From positions 1,270,090 to 1,334,089 of the forward strand of contig NZ_WSNW01000001.1 of the NCBI RefSeq assembly GCF_009767585.1: a stretch of 64,000 nt of DNA, given 5' to 3'. A program made the translations under genes and the position numbers. Shown piece by piece: positions 8,702 through 15,894 of this stretch (its first letter is position 1; each line of letters begins with the position of its first letter). The DNA comes from Coprobacillus cateniformis. GTDB taxonomy: Bacteria; Bacillota_I; Bacilli_A; Erysipelotrichales; Coprobacillaceae. Under the pieces are notes generated by a model. It worked only from the letters and a program-made list of their open reading frames with translations, ran no database searches and was not told where the DNA came from.

Positions 8702-9482
8702 CGGCTAACACCTCCTTTGTAAATTCAGCGTATGCCTTAGACACTGTGCTGTTTGGCTCATAAGCATAAATGCTTTTGCCTTTGGAAGAAGTTTCTGCGG
8801 CTTTTACGGCAATCGGGATTTGTGTTCGATACATTCTTATCTGATTACCGAAGTTTGCCCTGAGTGCTTCCACCGTACTCTTTGCAAGGTTTGTTCGGCT
8901 ATCCACCAAAGTAAGCAGCATACCGTCTATCTTAATATCCGGATTGATATACTTCTTTACTTTTGAAATGGTCTGCACAAGCTGTGTCATACCCTTTGCA
9001 GGCAAATACTGAGCCTGAACCGGAATAATAACACTGTCTGCTGCCGATAAAGCATTGAGAGTAACCATACCAAGTGAAGGCATACAGTCTATAATTACAT
9101 AATCATATCTGTTCTTCACTTGACTCAGATAGTTCTTGAGTGTAGTTTCTCTGCTCATTGCGTTCATAAGGTTAAATTCCATTGCTGAAAGCTCAAGGTT
9201 TGCCGGAACAAGGTCAACACCTTCTTCGTGGTGCAGGATACCAACCATAGGGTCTGTCATCGTTTCATTGATTACATCTGTGAGTTTCGTTGCAAGCGTG
9301 ATACCCAAGCCATCTGTATCCTGCCAACCAAGACAAGTCGTTAAATCTCCCTGCGGGTCTGCGTCTATGAGCAATACTTTCTTGCCCTGCATTGCAAGCC
9401 CGACTCCGAGATTAACGGTTGTGGTGGTTTTCCCGACTCCGCCTTTCTGGTTACATACGGAAATCGTTTTGCAGTTTGACAC
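8658..9482 (-). CDS. parA: ParA/Soj-type partition ATPase
   Basis: The protein has a deviant Walker A (NQKGGVGKTTTTVNLG) near its start, Walker A' (LLIDADPQGDLT) and a DCMPSLGMVTLNALSAAD switch region, all diagnostic for ParA ATPases. The frame extends up to a GTG at 9518, but a strong Shine-Dalgarno (aaaggagg) stands before the GTG at 9482, which gives the usual compact N-terminus with KTISVCNQKGG almost at once; I prefer 9482. It drives segregation of ParB-bound DNA. It is the first gene of the parAB pair and is preceded by a ~500-base structured non-coding leader. Confidence 0.88.
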   Translation of the reverse strand: MSNCKTISVCNQKGGVGKTTTTVNLGVGLAMQGKKVLLIDADPQGDLTTCLGWQDTDGLGITLATKLTDVINETMTDPMVGILHHEEGVDLVPANLELSAMEFNLMNAMSRETTLKNYLSQVKNRYDYVIIDCMPSLGMVTLNALSAADSVIIPVQAQYLPAKGMTQLVQTISKVKKYINPDIKIDGMLLTLVDSRTNLAKSTVEALRANFGNQIRMYRTQIPIAVKAAETSSKGKSIYAYEPNSTVSKAYAEFTKEVLADGRKKERLHSHEAR

Positions 9483-9519
9483 TTCCTTTTGCCCTCCTTT
9501 CTGAAAATTCATAGCCACC

Positions 9520-9977
9520 GCATTATGGCTATGTACCTGACCGACCCATTTCCTAATCGGTCATAGCAATATTTGTTCTCAACACCCCTTGCCAAGCAAA
9601 ACGCTCATGGGAAGTCACTAAGGAACAGACTGCTTATCTGTATCATAGGATTCTAACCTCTGCCGGGTACTCCGCCAGCTCCGTAGAGAAGTATCATTAT
9701 CATTCTGACTGTCATCGCCATATCGGTTGCAATCCGATACTCATAACAGGAGTTCTCGCTGTTCTGCAATTTTCAGAAGTTTCGGCGTACCTGCTAAAGT
9801 GGCTATCATCAGAATTAAAGTCTTAGCGACCTGTATATTCAGTTGTCAAAAAACGAGTGAAAAGGTTTCCATTTTCATCATCAGGAATTAACCCCTTCAC
9901 TCATTGCACAAAGGGCTTCATTTTGGACACCCAAAATCGCTGTTTTACCGAAAAATTTTTTGAAAAAATTTTTGAAA
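9520..9977. other. non-coding, structured ICE leader upstream of parA
   Basis: No convincing gene occupies this stretch. It contains a perfect 7-bp inverted repeat (9538-9544 with 9557-9563) and a shorter one around tatcggttgcaatccgata near 9720. A minus-strand 22-codon frame (from about 9713) opens with ATG but has no good ribosome site. The density of small stems suggests an RNA leader, a partition centromere, or a transfer origin of the ICE; which one cannot be told from sequence alone. Confidence 0.35.
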
Positions 9978-9986
9978 ACAAAAAAA

Positions 9987-10013
9987 CCGTCTGTTTCGGT
10001 TAAAAACAGACGG
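9987..10013 (-). terminator. rho-independent terminator of the zinc-ribbon operon
   Basis: A perfect 10-bp stem (9987-9996 with 10004-10013) around a 7-base loop is followed on the minus strand by a run of nine T (A-run 9978-9986). It ends the 60-codon gene just upstream. Confidence 0.8.
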
Positions 10014-10025
10014 CAAATCAACGTT

Positions 10026-10205
10026 CTAAATATATTCTATTTTCAATTTCTTTTTCTTTGCACCAAGCACTTTGCAGAGGACATCATCTACTGCATCGGT
10101 ATATCTGCCTTGTGCTATCAAGTTATTTTTCAGATTGATAAGCGACTGTATCACTCTGCTTTGCTCGTCATCGGTTAGATAAATATGATATTTCTTTTCT
10201 CTCAT
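10026..10205 (-). CDS. small ICE hypothetical protein (59 aa), coupled to the zinc-ribbon gene
   Basis: The ATG (10205-10203) overlaps the TGA of the zinc-ribbon gene (ATGA), so translation is coupled. The peptide begins MREKKYHIYLTDDEQSRVIQ, has a helical middle (SLINLKNNLIAQGRY), then DAVDDVLCKVLG and a lysine-rich end. The first part, a short strand followed by T-D-D-E and a helix, looks like a ribbon-helix-helix DNA-binding domain. I recognise it as a recurrent small protein of Lachnospiraceae elements without an assigned role. It is followed directly by a strong terminator. Confidence 0.6.
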   Translation of the reverse strand: MREKKYHIYLTDDEQSRVIQSLINLKNNLIAQGRYTDAVDDVLCKVLGAKKKKLKIEYI

Positions 10206-11590
10206 CTGCTGCTCCTCCAGTTCTCAAATGTTTTCCTTATTATCCTGACATCTTCTTGTGTGTCGGAAGATATAAATATATGTACGCTCTGAAATGCTGC
10301 TTTGATACGCTGTGCATAAACGTTTTCCACTTCGTTTGGCTTCATCGGCAACTTAATGAGTTTGATTCCCCGTTGTTTACAAAGATGTTCCTTTAGTATA
10401 TCTATCTTCTCCGAGTCCGTATTCACTTGAATGGCAACCTGCTCCAGTGGGATATATACATCAAGTGGAATGCCGAATAACCTATCAGAGCCAAGTTCAA
10501 CTTTCAATCCTTTCAAATTGGAATAATAACTGATTGCAAGAGCCGGGAATAACGACATATACTTCTGCTCACACATCCTGCACCCTTTTCCAAGAACAGT
10601 ACGCTCGTTTATCTTCATACTCCAAGAATGACCGTATCTGCATTTCCACCACGCTCTCTTTGCCGAATTTCTTGAAACTTCTGTCGGTTTTAACTTGTTT
10701 AATTCATAATCCCACTCAACAAGTAATTCTCTATCAGTTGTTGCAAGGTCATTGTATCCGGCAAGCACTTCTCGCTCTGCACAGACAGGGCAAACCGTTC
10801 CTTTCACACGGGCATTGATAACTGATTTCCACTCGTTTCCACATTTTCTGCAATACCACCATACATTTTTCCTCGACTTTGCATTGACTTCATCCGATTG
10901 CAGAGGATAGTTTTTCTCTGACCATTCTTTGGCTATCTGTGGGTGTGTACTTTTTAGGTCATTCTTACCTTTTATAAATGTATAGCCACTGCAACAGGGA
11001 CATTTACTGCCACCTGAGCGTGTGGAGATAAGCGTATTCCATTCATAACCGCAGGTATTGCACTTCCACCAAGCCTTGCTGTTTGCAAATGCCGTAACTT
11101 CGTTAGGCTTCTTTTCATTTTTGTTCGACCATTCTGCTGCTACTTCCGGCAATACTGTTGCAAGGTCATTAAATCCTGCAAGCACTTTGTTATGGGAGCA
11201 GTACGGGCAACCTGTTCTATTGATGGTTCTGCTCTTTACAGTGGCTATCCATTCGTGTCCTAATTTACATTTCCATATCACTTTCTTGTGTGAGCCGATA
11301 GATACCTCTGTCGGTTTGATTTCATTTTCCTCTGACCACTCCGAAGCCAATTCCGGCTTCAATGTATTTAAATCGTTAATTCCTTCAATCACTCTCGCAC
11401 CGGAGCATATGGGGCATTTCTCCCCACTGGAACGAGCCTTTATACTTGTTTCCCATTCGTGACCGCAAGCACCTTTCCACCATACTTTCTTATTCGAGCC
11501 GAAAGTCACGCTGTCCGGTGTCAGCGGTAAATTCCTATCCGACCATTCGACAATCAATTCCGGATGTACTGCCGCTAAGCTATTACTCAT
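10202..11590 (-). CDS. five-fold zinc-ribbon (DUF4379-type) protein with a C-terminal nuclease-like domain
   Basis: The 462-residue protein has five tandem ~65-residue modules, each with an H-PEL-EWS..N segment, a WKC..GHEW or WWKC motif and a closing CPxC/CPYC pair (for example CPICSG, CPYCSH, CPCCSG, CPVCAE, CRMCEQ). These are treble-clef zinc ribbons of the DUF4379 kind. Residues ~350-440 form a different domain with PLDVYIP, then AIQVNTDS, then RGIKLIKLP, a pattern like the Vsr/PD-(D/E)XK nucleases, although the usual acidic residue in AIEY is Gln here, so catalysis is uncertain. Clear Shine-Dalgarno (ggaggttttgat). A role in DNA recognition, possibly anti-phage or anti-plasmid, is inferred. 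Confidence 0.75.
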   Translation of the reverse strand: MSNSLAAVHPELIVEWSDRNLPLTPDSVTFGSNKKVWWKGACGHEWETSIKARSSGEKCPICSGARVIEGINDLNTLKPELASEWSEENEIKPTEVSIGSHKKVIWKCKLGHEWIATVKSRTINRTGCPYCSHNKVLAGFNDLATVLPEVAAEWSNKNEKKPNEVTAFANSKAWWKCNTCGYEWNTLISTRSGGSKCPCCSGYTFIKGKNDLKSTHPQIAKEWSEKNYPLQSDEVNAKSRKNVWWYCRKCGNEWKSVINARVKGTVCPVCAEREVLAGYNDLATTDRELLVEWDYELNKLKPTEVSRNSAKRAWWKCRYGHSWSMKINERTVLGKGCRMCEQKYMSLFPALAISYYSNLKGLKVELGSDRLFGIPLDVYIPLEQVAIQVNTDSEKIDILKEHLCKQRGIKLIKLPMKPNEVENVYAQRIKAAFQSVHIFISSDTQEDVRIIRKTFENWRSSR

Positions 11591-11725
11591 ATCAAAACCT
11601 CCACTTCCTCTGTGATTAAAGTATATGAAGTTTCGGCTTTTTCTTGTAGTTTGCGAATATCAGTAAAAATAAAAAAGCCCATTAAGAAAAGATTTCTCCT
11701 CTCTCAAAGGACAATATACAACCGA

Positions 11726-11893
11726 TTACTCATCATCTATATCTAATCGCTGATTTATTTCTTTTACCAATTCTTTAGGGTCTTCCGTTCGTAATCATTT
11801 TGCAAACTCAATCATTATTTCCTGTTCATCCTTGCTCATTTGCTCAAACATATCTGCCATCTCTTTTTCTCTCGGTGTCAATCGCATATACAT
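11726..11893 (-). pseudogene. small helical ICE protein split by an in-frame TGA
   Basis: An ATG at 11893 with an ideal ribosome site (ggagg, 8 nt) opens MYMRLTPREKEMADMFEQMS, which continues to a TGA at 11797-11795. The same frame goes on for 22 more sensible, acidic/basic codons (LRTEDPKELVKEINQRL...) to a TAA at 11728-11726. The coding character across the stop suggests one gene whose Trp TGG or similar codon became TGA, or a recent nonsense mutation. The first 32 codons may still be expressed. Function unknown. Confidence 0.45.
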
Positions 11894-12121
11894 TTCTTGT
11901 TCCTCCAATTTTAAGCTCATACAATATCGTATCGTCAGGAACATCTTAACTGTTATCCATCTTCTGTGCAAACATCGGTTTATAACGAAAAATGGGCAAT
12001 TCCGCAATGGAACTGCCCATATATCTTGAAAATTATGCGATTTTTAAGGCTCTGCACCATTTCAAGCACCATTTGGTGTAAATTTGGTGTATTTGTGTAT
12101 TTTCAGAGCTTTTTCACAAAT

Positions 12122-12158
12122 GAAGTACATCCCGTTTTATAGGGTAAAACGGTACTTC
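12122..12158 (-). terminator. hairpin following the ICE-borne lysS tail
   Basis: Directly after the stop of the lysS fragment (minus strand) are an 8-bp stem (ccgtttta/taaaacgg) and a flanking gaagta/tacttc pairing with a small bulge. It is probably the transcription terminator that came along with the donor lysS 3' end; the following U-tract is weak. Confidence 0.5.
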
Positions 12159-12753
12159 TTAGTAGAGCTTTGCACCTGCCGGAATATGGTCATCAACCAT
12201 CAGAAGATGAAGCTTTTCTTCGCCTTCTTCTTCGTGGATAGCACTGAGGAGCATACCGCAAGAGTCAATGCCCATCATAGCTCTCGGTGGAAGATTTGTG
12301 ATAGCGATAAGAGTCTTTCCAATCAGTTCTTCCGGCTCATAAAAGCTATGAATACCGCTTAAAATGGTTCTATCTGTGCCTGTTCCGTCATCAAGAGTGA
12401 ACTGTAACAGTTTCTTTGACTTCGGTACGGCAACACACTCTTTAACCTTTACTGCACGGAAATCTGACTTGCTGAATGTATCAAAATCAACTGCTTCCTC
12501 AAATAAAGGCTCTACCTTTACCTTAGAAAAATCAATCTTCTCAGGCTCTGAATTTGGTGTAGAAACCTCTTTAGAACTTACACCATTTTCGGATTTTACA
12601 CCACCGAGGGTCTTCATTGTCGGGAATAAGATTACTTCACGAATTGACTCTTGTCCAGTTAACAGCATAACAAGTCGATCAATTCCCATTCCCATACCAC
12701 CTGTTGGAGGTAGTCCATACTCTAAAGCCTCTACATAATCTAAATCCATTTCA
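12159..12753 (-). pseudogene. lysS: ICE-borne lysS 3' fragment: LysRS motif 3 plus EMAP/Trbp111 tRNA-binding domain
   Basis: The frame begins at the attachment core (MDLDYVEALEYGLPPTGG), repeats LysRS motif 3 (GMGMGIDRLVMLLTGQESI) and the VILFPTMK end of the catalytic domain. It then adds a linker and a ~110-residue tRNA_bind domain (FRAVKVKECVAVPKSKKLLQF...IGKTLIAITNLPPRAMMGIDS) that the resident lysS lacks. Such extended LysRS enzymes occur in Lachnospiraceae. Base composition matches the ICE and not the host, so it came from a donor. It has no start region of its own, as no ribosome site precedes ATG 12749. It is kept in frame with host lysS across the 24-bp core, so IME loss would fuse it to the host gene. 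Confidence 0.85.
12730..12753. other. attachment site core, left copy (IME/ICE junction)
   Basis: Twenty-four bases, from the tctacataat end to ccatttca, are identical to 22719-22742. The surroundings diverge at once on the IME side (aatcc here, ttggc there). On the minus strand the core encodes E-M-D-L-D-Y-V-E of LysRS, just before motif 3. This marks the crossover site of the tyrosine integrase. Confidence 0.85.
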
Positions 12754-12855
12754 ATCCATATATAATTTTTATATATGTTTTTATGTGTTTTTTTGTATCA
12801 GTAAACATCTAAAAATGTATATAATTTGTAGATTTTATATATAGTTATCTTGTTT

Positions 12856-12875
12856 TGTATGCCGAAATGTATGCC
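12856..12875. repeat. paired tgtatgcc motifs, left end of the IME
   Basis: Two identical 8-mers at 12856-12863 and 12868-12875 lie about 100 bases inside the left core site. The same pair occurs near the right end (22415-22433), in the same orientation. They are probable arm-type binding sites of the integrase. Confidence 0.5.
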
Positions 12876-12881
12876 ATCTCA

Positions 12882-13454
12882 TTATGAAATATAATCGACT
12901 TTTTTAGTATAGTAATTACCATATTGTGTTCCATCTGTTCCAATTAAATATTCTTTTTCACTTTCAAAATCTAAATCCTTAAAAGCTTTTAATCTTTCTT
13001 TTGCAAAAACTGGAATTTTAGTTACAAGAAATTTACTACAACAGATAGTATAAATATTGGGTATTATGAGTTGAATAATATTTTTAATATACTCACTTTT
13101 TTCGTAATTACTTTTTAAATCCAAACGCATAATAGCTTTACCATTGTAGTAATCTTTGGAACGCCTTTGAAATAATTCTATTGTTCCAATGGCTATATTT
13201 ATATTTTTATCAATAATACATAATCTTATAAAATGTTTATTTTTACTATTTTCTAACCAAAAAGAAATAGCTTCTTCCATCCTTGGCAGTGTTTCATAGT
13301 GAAAATCATCCCCATGGCAATTATCGCTATTAAATAGCTGTTGAGCCTTTGAATCAGAATAAACTTCTAATAAATCTTTAGCATCTTCAAATTTTACTAT
13401 TCTTAAACTAAATTGATTATTTTCTATATATATATTATTATTTACATTAATCAT
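12882..13454 (-). CDS. GNAT-family N-acetyltransferase (IME cargo)
   Basis: I place the start at ATG 13454 because gaaggagg precedes it; the open frame extends 12 codons further without support. The 190-residue protein has the RimJ/RimL layout: FSLRIVKFEDAKDLLEVYSD at the N-terminus, NIAIGTIELFQRR in the core strand and a C-terminal FAKERLKAFKDLDFESEKEYLIG, where the last helix and strand normally hold acetyl-CoA. It probably acetylates a small molecule or a protein N-terminus; the substrate is unknown. It lies 50 bases after a WYL regulator on the same strand and may be its target. Confidence 0.7.
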   Translation of the reverse strand: MINVNNNIYIENNQFSLRIVKFEDAKDLLEVYSDSKAQQLFNSDNCHGDDFHYETLPRMEEAISFWLENSKNKHFIRLCIIDKNINIAIGTIELFQRRSKDYYNGKAIMRLDLKSNYEKSEYIKNIIQLIIPNIYTICCSKFLVTKIPVFAKERLKAFKDLDFESEKEYLIGTDGTQYGNYYTKKVDYIS

Positions 13455-13504
13455 TTTTCTGCCTCCTTCATTATATATAAATAATAACACAGCAACTATG
13501 ACAG

Positions 13505-14422
13505 CTATATGTCACAATTACTGTGTAAAAATTCCTGTGCTCTTTTATTTAATTCTTTTTTTACTTCCAAAGGTTTTAAAATGACTATTTCATTACTAAA
13601 AGATAATAATGTTCCTTTCCATAGTTCTTCATCTTTAGGAAGGTGTAAAGATAAAACGTAATCACCATTATCTTTTATTGCAATTAATTTTGCATTTAAG
13701 TATTCAATTGCTTTAATATGACTATTTTTTTTACACAATACTTCAATATTATAATACTCTCTTTGATCATTCATCTTATTTTTCATAATTTGATAAATGT
13801 CTTGTTGATAATGATTGTTAAAGCCAGAAACTTTTTTGATATTCTCCATTCTTATAATTTTGTAATATCTATAGTCCTTTCTATCTCTATCAAAGCCAAT
13901 GAGATACCATGAATACCATTTATAAATAATAGCAATAGGATCAACTTTCCTTTGTGAAAATTCATTTTTTGAATTTGTATAATCAAACTCAACAACATTT
14001 TGATTTAATATTAATTTTTCCAATAATAGCAAGTTTTTATTAATTGGCTTTTTTTCTTTGAGAATACTAAAGTCTAAAATGATATGTTCTTGAGAATCAT
14101 GATTTAATAACTTGATTTTATTTAAAACTCTCTCTATTTTTTTATTGGTAAAAGCACTATTAAAACCTTTTAAAGCTGATATTATTATTTTATAGTCTTG
14201 TTCATCTGCTAACTGTACATTCATTTTATACTGCTCATCAATTTCATATCCACCGTCTGTTCCAACAAACGAAATAATAGGAAATCCTGTAAGAGTTAAT
14301 GTATCAATATCTCTTTGAATTGTACGAATTGAAACATCAAATTGATTTGATAAAGTTTTGGCAGTAACTCTTTTATGATTAAGCAAATATATTATAATTA
14401 ATAACAATCTTTCTATTTTCAT
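13505..14422 (-). CDS. YafY-type transcriptional regulator (HTH + WYL domains)
   Basis: The 305-residue protein has an N-terminal winged helix-turn-helix of the HTH_11 type (VTAKTLSNQFDVSIRTIQRDIDTL), then a WYL domain around residues 135-210 with the characteristic WYSWYLIGFDRDRKDYRYYKIIRM, and a C-terminal WCX-like extension. WYL proteins sense nucleotides or nucleic-acid ligands and often control defence genes in mobile elements. It is upstream of and probably cotranscribed with the GNAT gene. Very AT-rich, like the rest of the IME. Confidence 0.85.
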   Translation of the reverse strand: MKIERLLLIIIYLLNHKRVTAKTLSNQFDVSIRTIQRDIDTLTLTGFPIISFVGTDGGYEIDEQYKMNVQLADEQDYKIIISALKGFNSAFTNKKIERVLNKIKLLNHDSQEHIILDFSILKEKKPINKNLLLLEKLILNQNVVEFDYTNSKNEFSQRKVDPIAIIYKWYSWYLIGFDRDRKDYRYYKIIRMENIKKVSGFNNHYQQDIYQIMKNKMNDQREYYNIEVLCKKNSHIKAIEYLNAKLIAIKDNGDYVLSLHLPKDEELWKGTLLSFSNEIVILKPLEVKKELNKRAQEFLHSNCDI

Positions 14423-14498
14423 TTCTCTTTAAAAATCCTTCTATGGTTTTATTAAATTTATATTTGTTTATTAATAAATTTCTCAAAAATTTTAATTC

Positions 14499-14908
14499 TT
14501 ATCCTTTAAAATTGAGTAAGAAATCAAAATTGGTGCCGTGTCTAGATAGTCTTCCTGGCAAAGGATACTCACCTCTATTCCCAAGCATAATTCCATATCT
14601 CAAATAAGGTATGACGTTTTTATGACATTGTGCCTTATAGCTATATGTAATAGCATCGTGAGTTGTCACTGATTGAATTTTTGATTCAATTATAACCCTT
14701 GGTTTTATGCTGTTATTTAGTTTTTCGTAAATTAATAGATCTGTTTCAAATTCTTGAACATTTGTTTTAACACCATCAAGATTTTCATCAAATTCAATAT
14801 ACTCTAAAGCATATGATATCTTTTTCAATACATCAATATATATATACTATCTCCTAATTGATTTTGTAACAGTTCGCAAATGGATTGTGTCCACTCATTT
14901 TCTTTCAT
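14499..14908 (-). pseudogene. PD-(D/E)XK-like nuclease with a frameshift in an AT-repeat tract
   Basis: An ATG at 14908, 15 bases after the XRE gene and behind aagga, encodes MKENEWTQSICELLQNQLGD and then hits a stop after the dinucleotide run tatatatatat near 14840-14850. In the neighbouring frame the protein continues as SYALEYIEFDENLDGVK to 14499. Removing one TA unit joins both parts into one ~135-residue protein. The second part has FETDLLIYE followed by RVIIESKI, a D...ExK arrangement typical of PD-(D/E)XK nucleases. The gene may be dead, or phase-variable through the repeat. A TTG start at 14828 could make only the C-terminal part. Confidence 0.55.
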
Positions 14909-14922
14909 ATTTATCACATTCC

Positions 14923-15594
14923 TTACTTAGTAACTAAGTGAGTATCTTTAATTTTATATTCTACATCATCAAATAATATATATGTGATTTGAGTTTTAAC
15001 ACGATCTGTATCAAAGGATTTGAGCGCGTTAAAGATAGTTACTTCTTTTTCATCGTTAGCGTCAAATAAGATATTCATTCCCATGTATTTTTTATCAATA
15101 GATATCATAGTTGTAAATATTTGGGTGAAGAATCCTATTTGGTATTCTCGCCAATCAATGTATCTTGTATCTAATTGATATCTATCAATATAATCAATCA
15201 ATAATACATATTTAGAATCTTTTTTCTTGCTTATTTCTCCAATAAATTGTCTATCACCTATATCATCTACGTATTCAACATTAAAAACATGATCAATATT
15301 CCATCCTTCCAAATACTTATAAGAAAAATAAGCAAAAGTGACTCTCATTGCTTTTTTTGATCTTTCGTCAGTGTCTTCAACAATATCACCGAATAAAATT
15401 CTACTTAATACTTTGCATGGATGTGCATTTTCATATTCTGCTATTGCATTTAGCAATTTAGAATTTGGGATTTTTGTTGATCCACTTTCAATTTTTTTTA
15501 TGGTATTCAAAGACACATTTAAAGCATTGGCTAATTGTGCTTGTGTAATTTTATCTCTATCTCTCATCATTTTTATATAGTCTTTAAAGTACAT
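14923..15594 (-). CDS. XRE-family regulator with a long C-terminal domain
   Basis: ATG 15594 has a ribosome site (aggag, 8 nt), whereas the extra six codons upstream do not. Residues 1-60 form an XRE helix-turn-helix (TQAQLANALNVSLNTIKKIESGSTKIP). The remaining ~160 residues (VFNVEYVDDIGDRQFIGEIS...YRQLD...) are unlike the usual phage repressors and I cannot name them. It is divergent from the RepA-like/mobilization genes and directly upstream of the nuclease-like gene, so it may repress the transfer operon and its own gene, or act like the controller protein of a restriction system. Two GTATAC palindromes in the divergent intergenic region are likely operators. Confidence 0.75.
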   Translation of the reverse strand: MYFKDYIKMMRDRDKITQAQLANALNVSLNTIKKIESGSTKIPNSKLLNAIAEYENAHPCKVLSRILFGDIVEDTDERSKKAMRVTFAYFSYKYLEGWNIDHVFNVEYVDDIGDRQFIGEISKKKDSKYVLLIDYIDRYQLDTRYIDWREYQIGFFTQIFTTMISIDKKYMGMNILFDANDEKEVTIFNALKSFDTDRVKTQITYILFDDVEYKIKDTHLVTK

Positions 15595-15647
15595 GATAAT
15601 ATCTCCTAACATAAAATAGTGTAAAAATATCCATAATGATATTGCAT

Positions 15648-15689
15648 ATAAGTATACCTTGTGATATATTATAATTAAGGTATACTTAT
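15648..15689. promoter_or_regulatory. inverted operator pair between xre and the transfer genes
   Basis: The 11-mer at 15648-15658 is the exact reverse complement of 15679-15689; each contains a GTATAC palindrome. The pair sits in the divergent promoter region, with AT-rich -10-like sequences on either side, as expected for the XRE regulator's binding site. Confidence 0.5.
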
Positions 15690-15740
15690 AGTTAATAATT
15701 TTCTACTATATTATTATACCTTATCGAGGAGGTGAAGTAA

Positions 15741-15860
15741 ATGAGATATAAGTGAAAAAAAGACTATCTAGTCCATCGCCAAACTTTCTAGATAGTCGTC
15801 TACGAAAAGAGACATATTTCATAATGCTCTTTCTAGAGAATTATATCAAATAATATGTCT
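15741..15860 (+). promoter_or_regulatory. leader with a 4-codon ORF (MRYK) and two hairpins
   Basis: An optimal Shine-Dalgarno (gaggaggtg) is followed at 8 nt by ATG AGA TAT AAG TGA (15741-15755). Immediately downstream a perfect 10-bp stem (15762-15771 with 15788-15797) and a 9-bp stem (15810-15818 with 15852-15860) form before the ribosome site of the RepA-like gene. A translated mini-ORF ahead of alternative stems is the layout of attenuation, as in the leader of tet(M) in Tn916. Whether it works this way is inference. Confidence 0.45.
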
Positions 15861-15894
15861 CCTTTCAAATTTATTTTAAGAAAGGAGTTTTTAT

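Larger units (their letters stand above)
1..12753. mobile_element. right-hand part of an integrative conjugative element (ICE)
   Basis: The stretch up to the lysS tail fragment is clearly richer in G and C than the host genes and uses different codons. It carries genes typical of Lachnospiraceae conjugative elements: giant helicase-type protein, TnpV-like protein, SpaA-type adhesin, ParA/ParB and zinc-ribbon protein, nearly all on the minus strand. One end is the 24-bp repeat at 12730-12753 within a lysS 3' fragment. The other end, with the expected relaxase, type IV secretion genes and integrase, lies beyond the left window edge. Assignment as an ICE rather than a defective island is inference, because no transfer genes are in view. 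Confidence 0.75.

Noticed and set aside
9960..10178. Plus-strand 72-codon frame near parA leader
   Set aside because: It lies across a strong terminator and opposite the better-supported 59-residue minus-strand gene coupled to the zinc-ribbon gene.
12159..12749. The lysS tail as an independent free tRNA-binding protein
   Set aside because: It lacks a ribosome site and begins exactly at the recombination core inside LysRS motif-3 sequence, so it is a displaced gene end and not a stand-alone gene.
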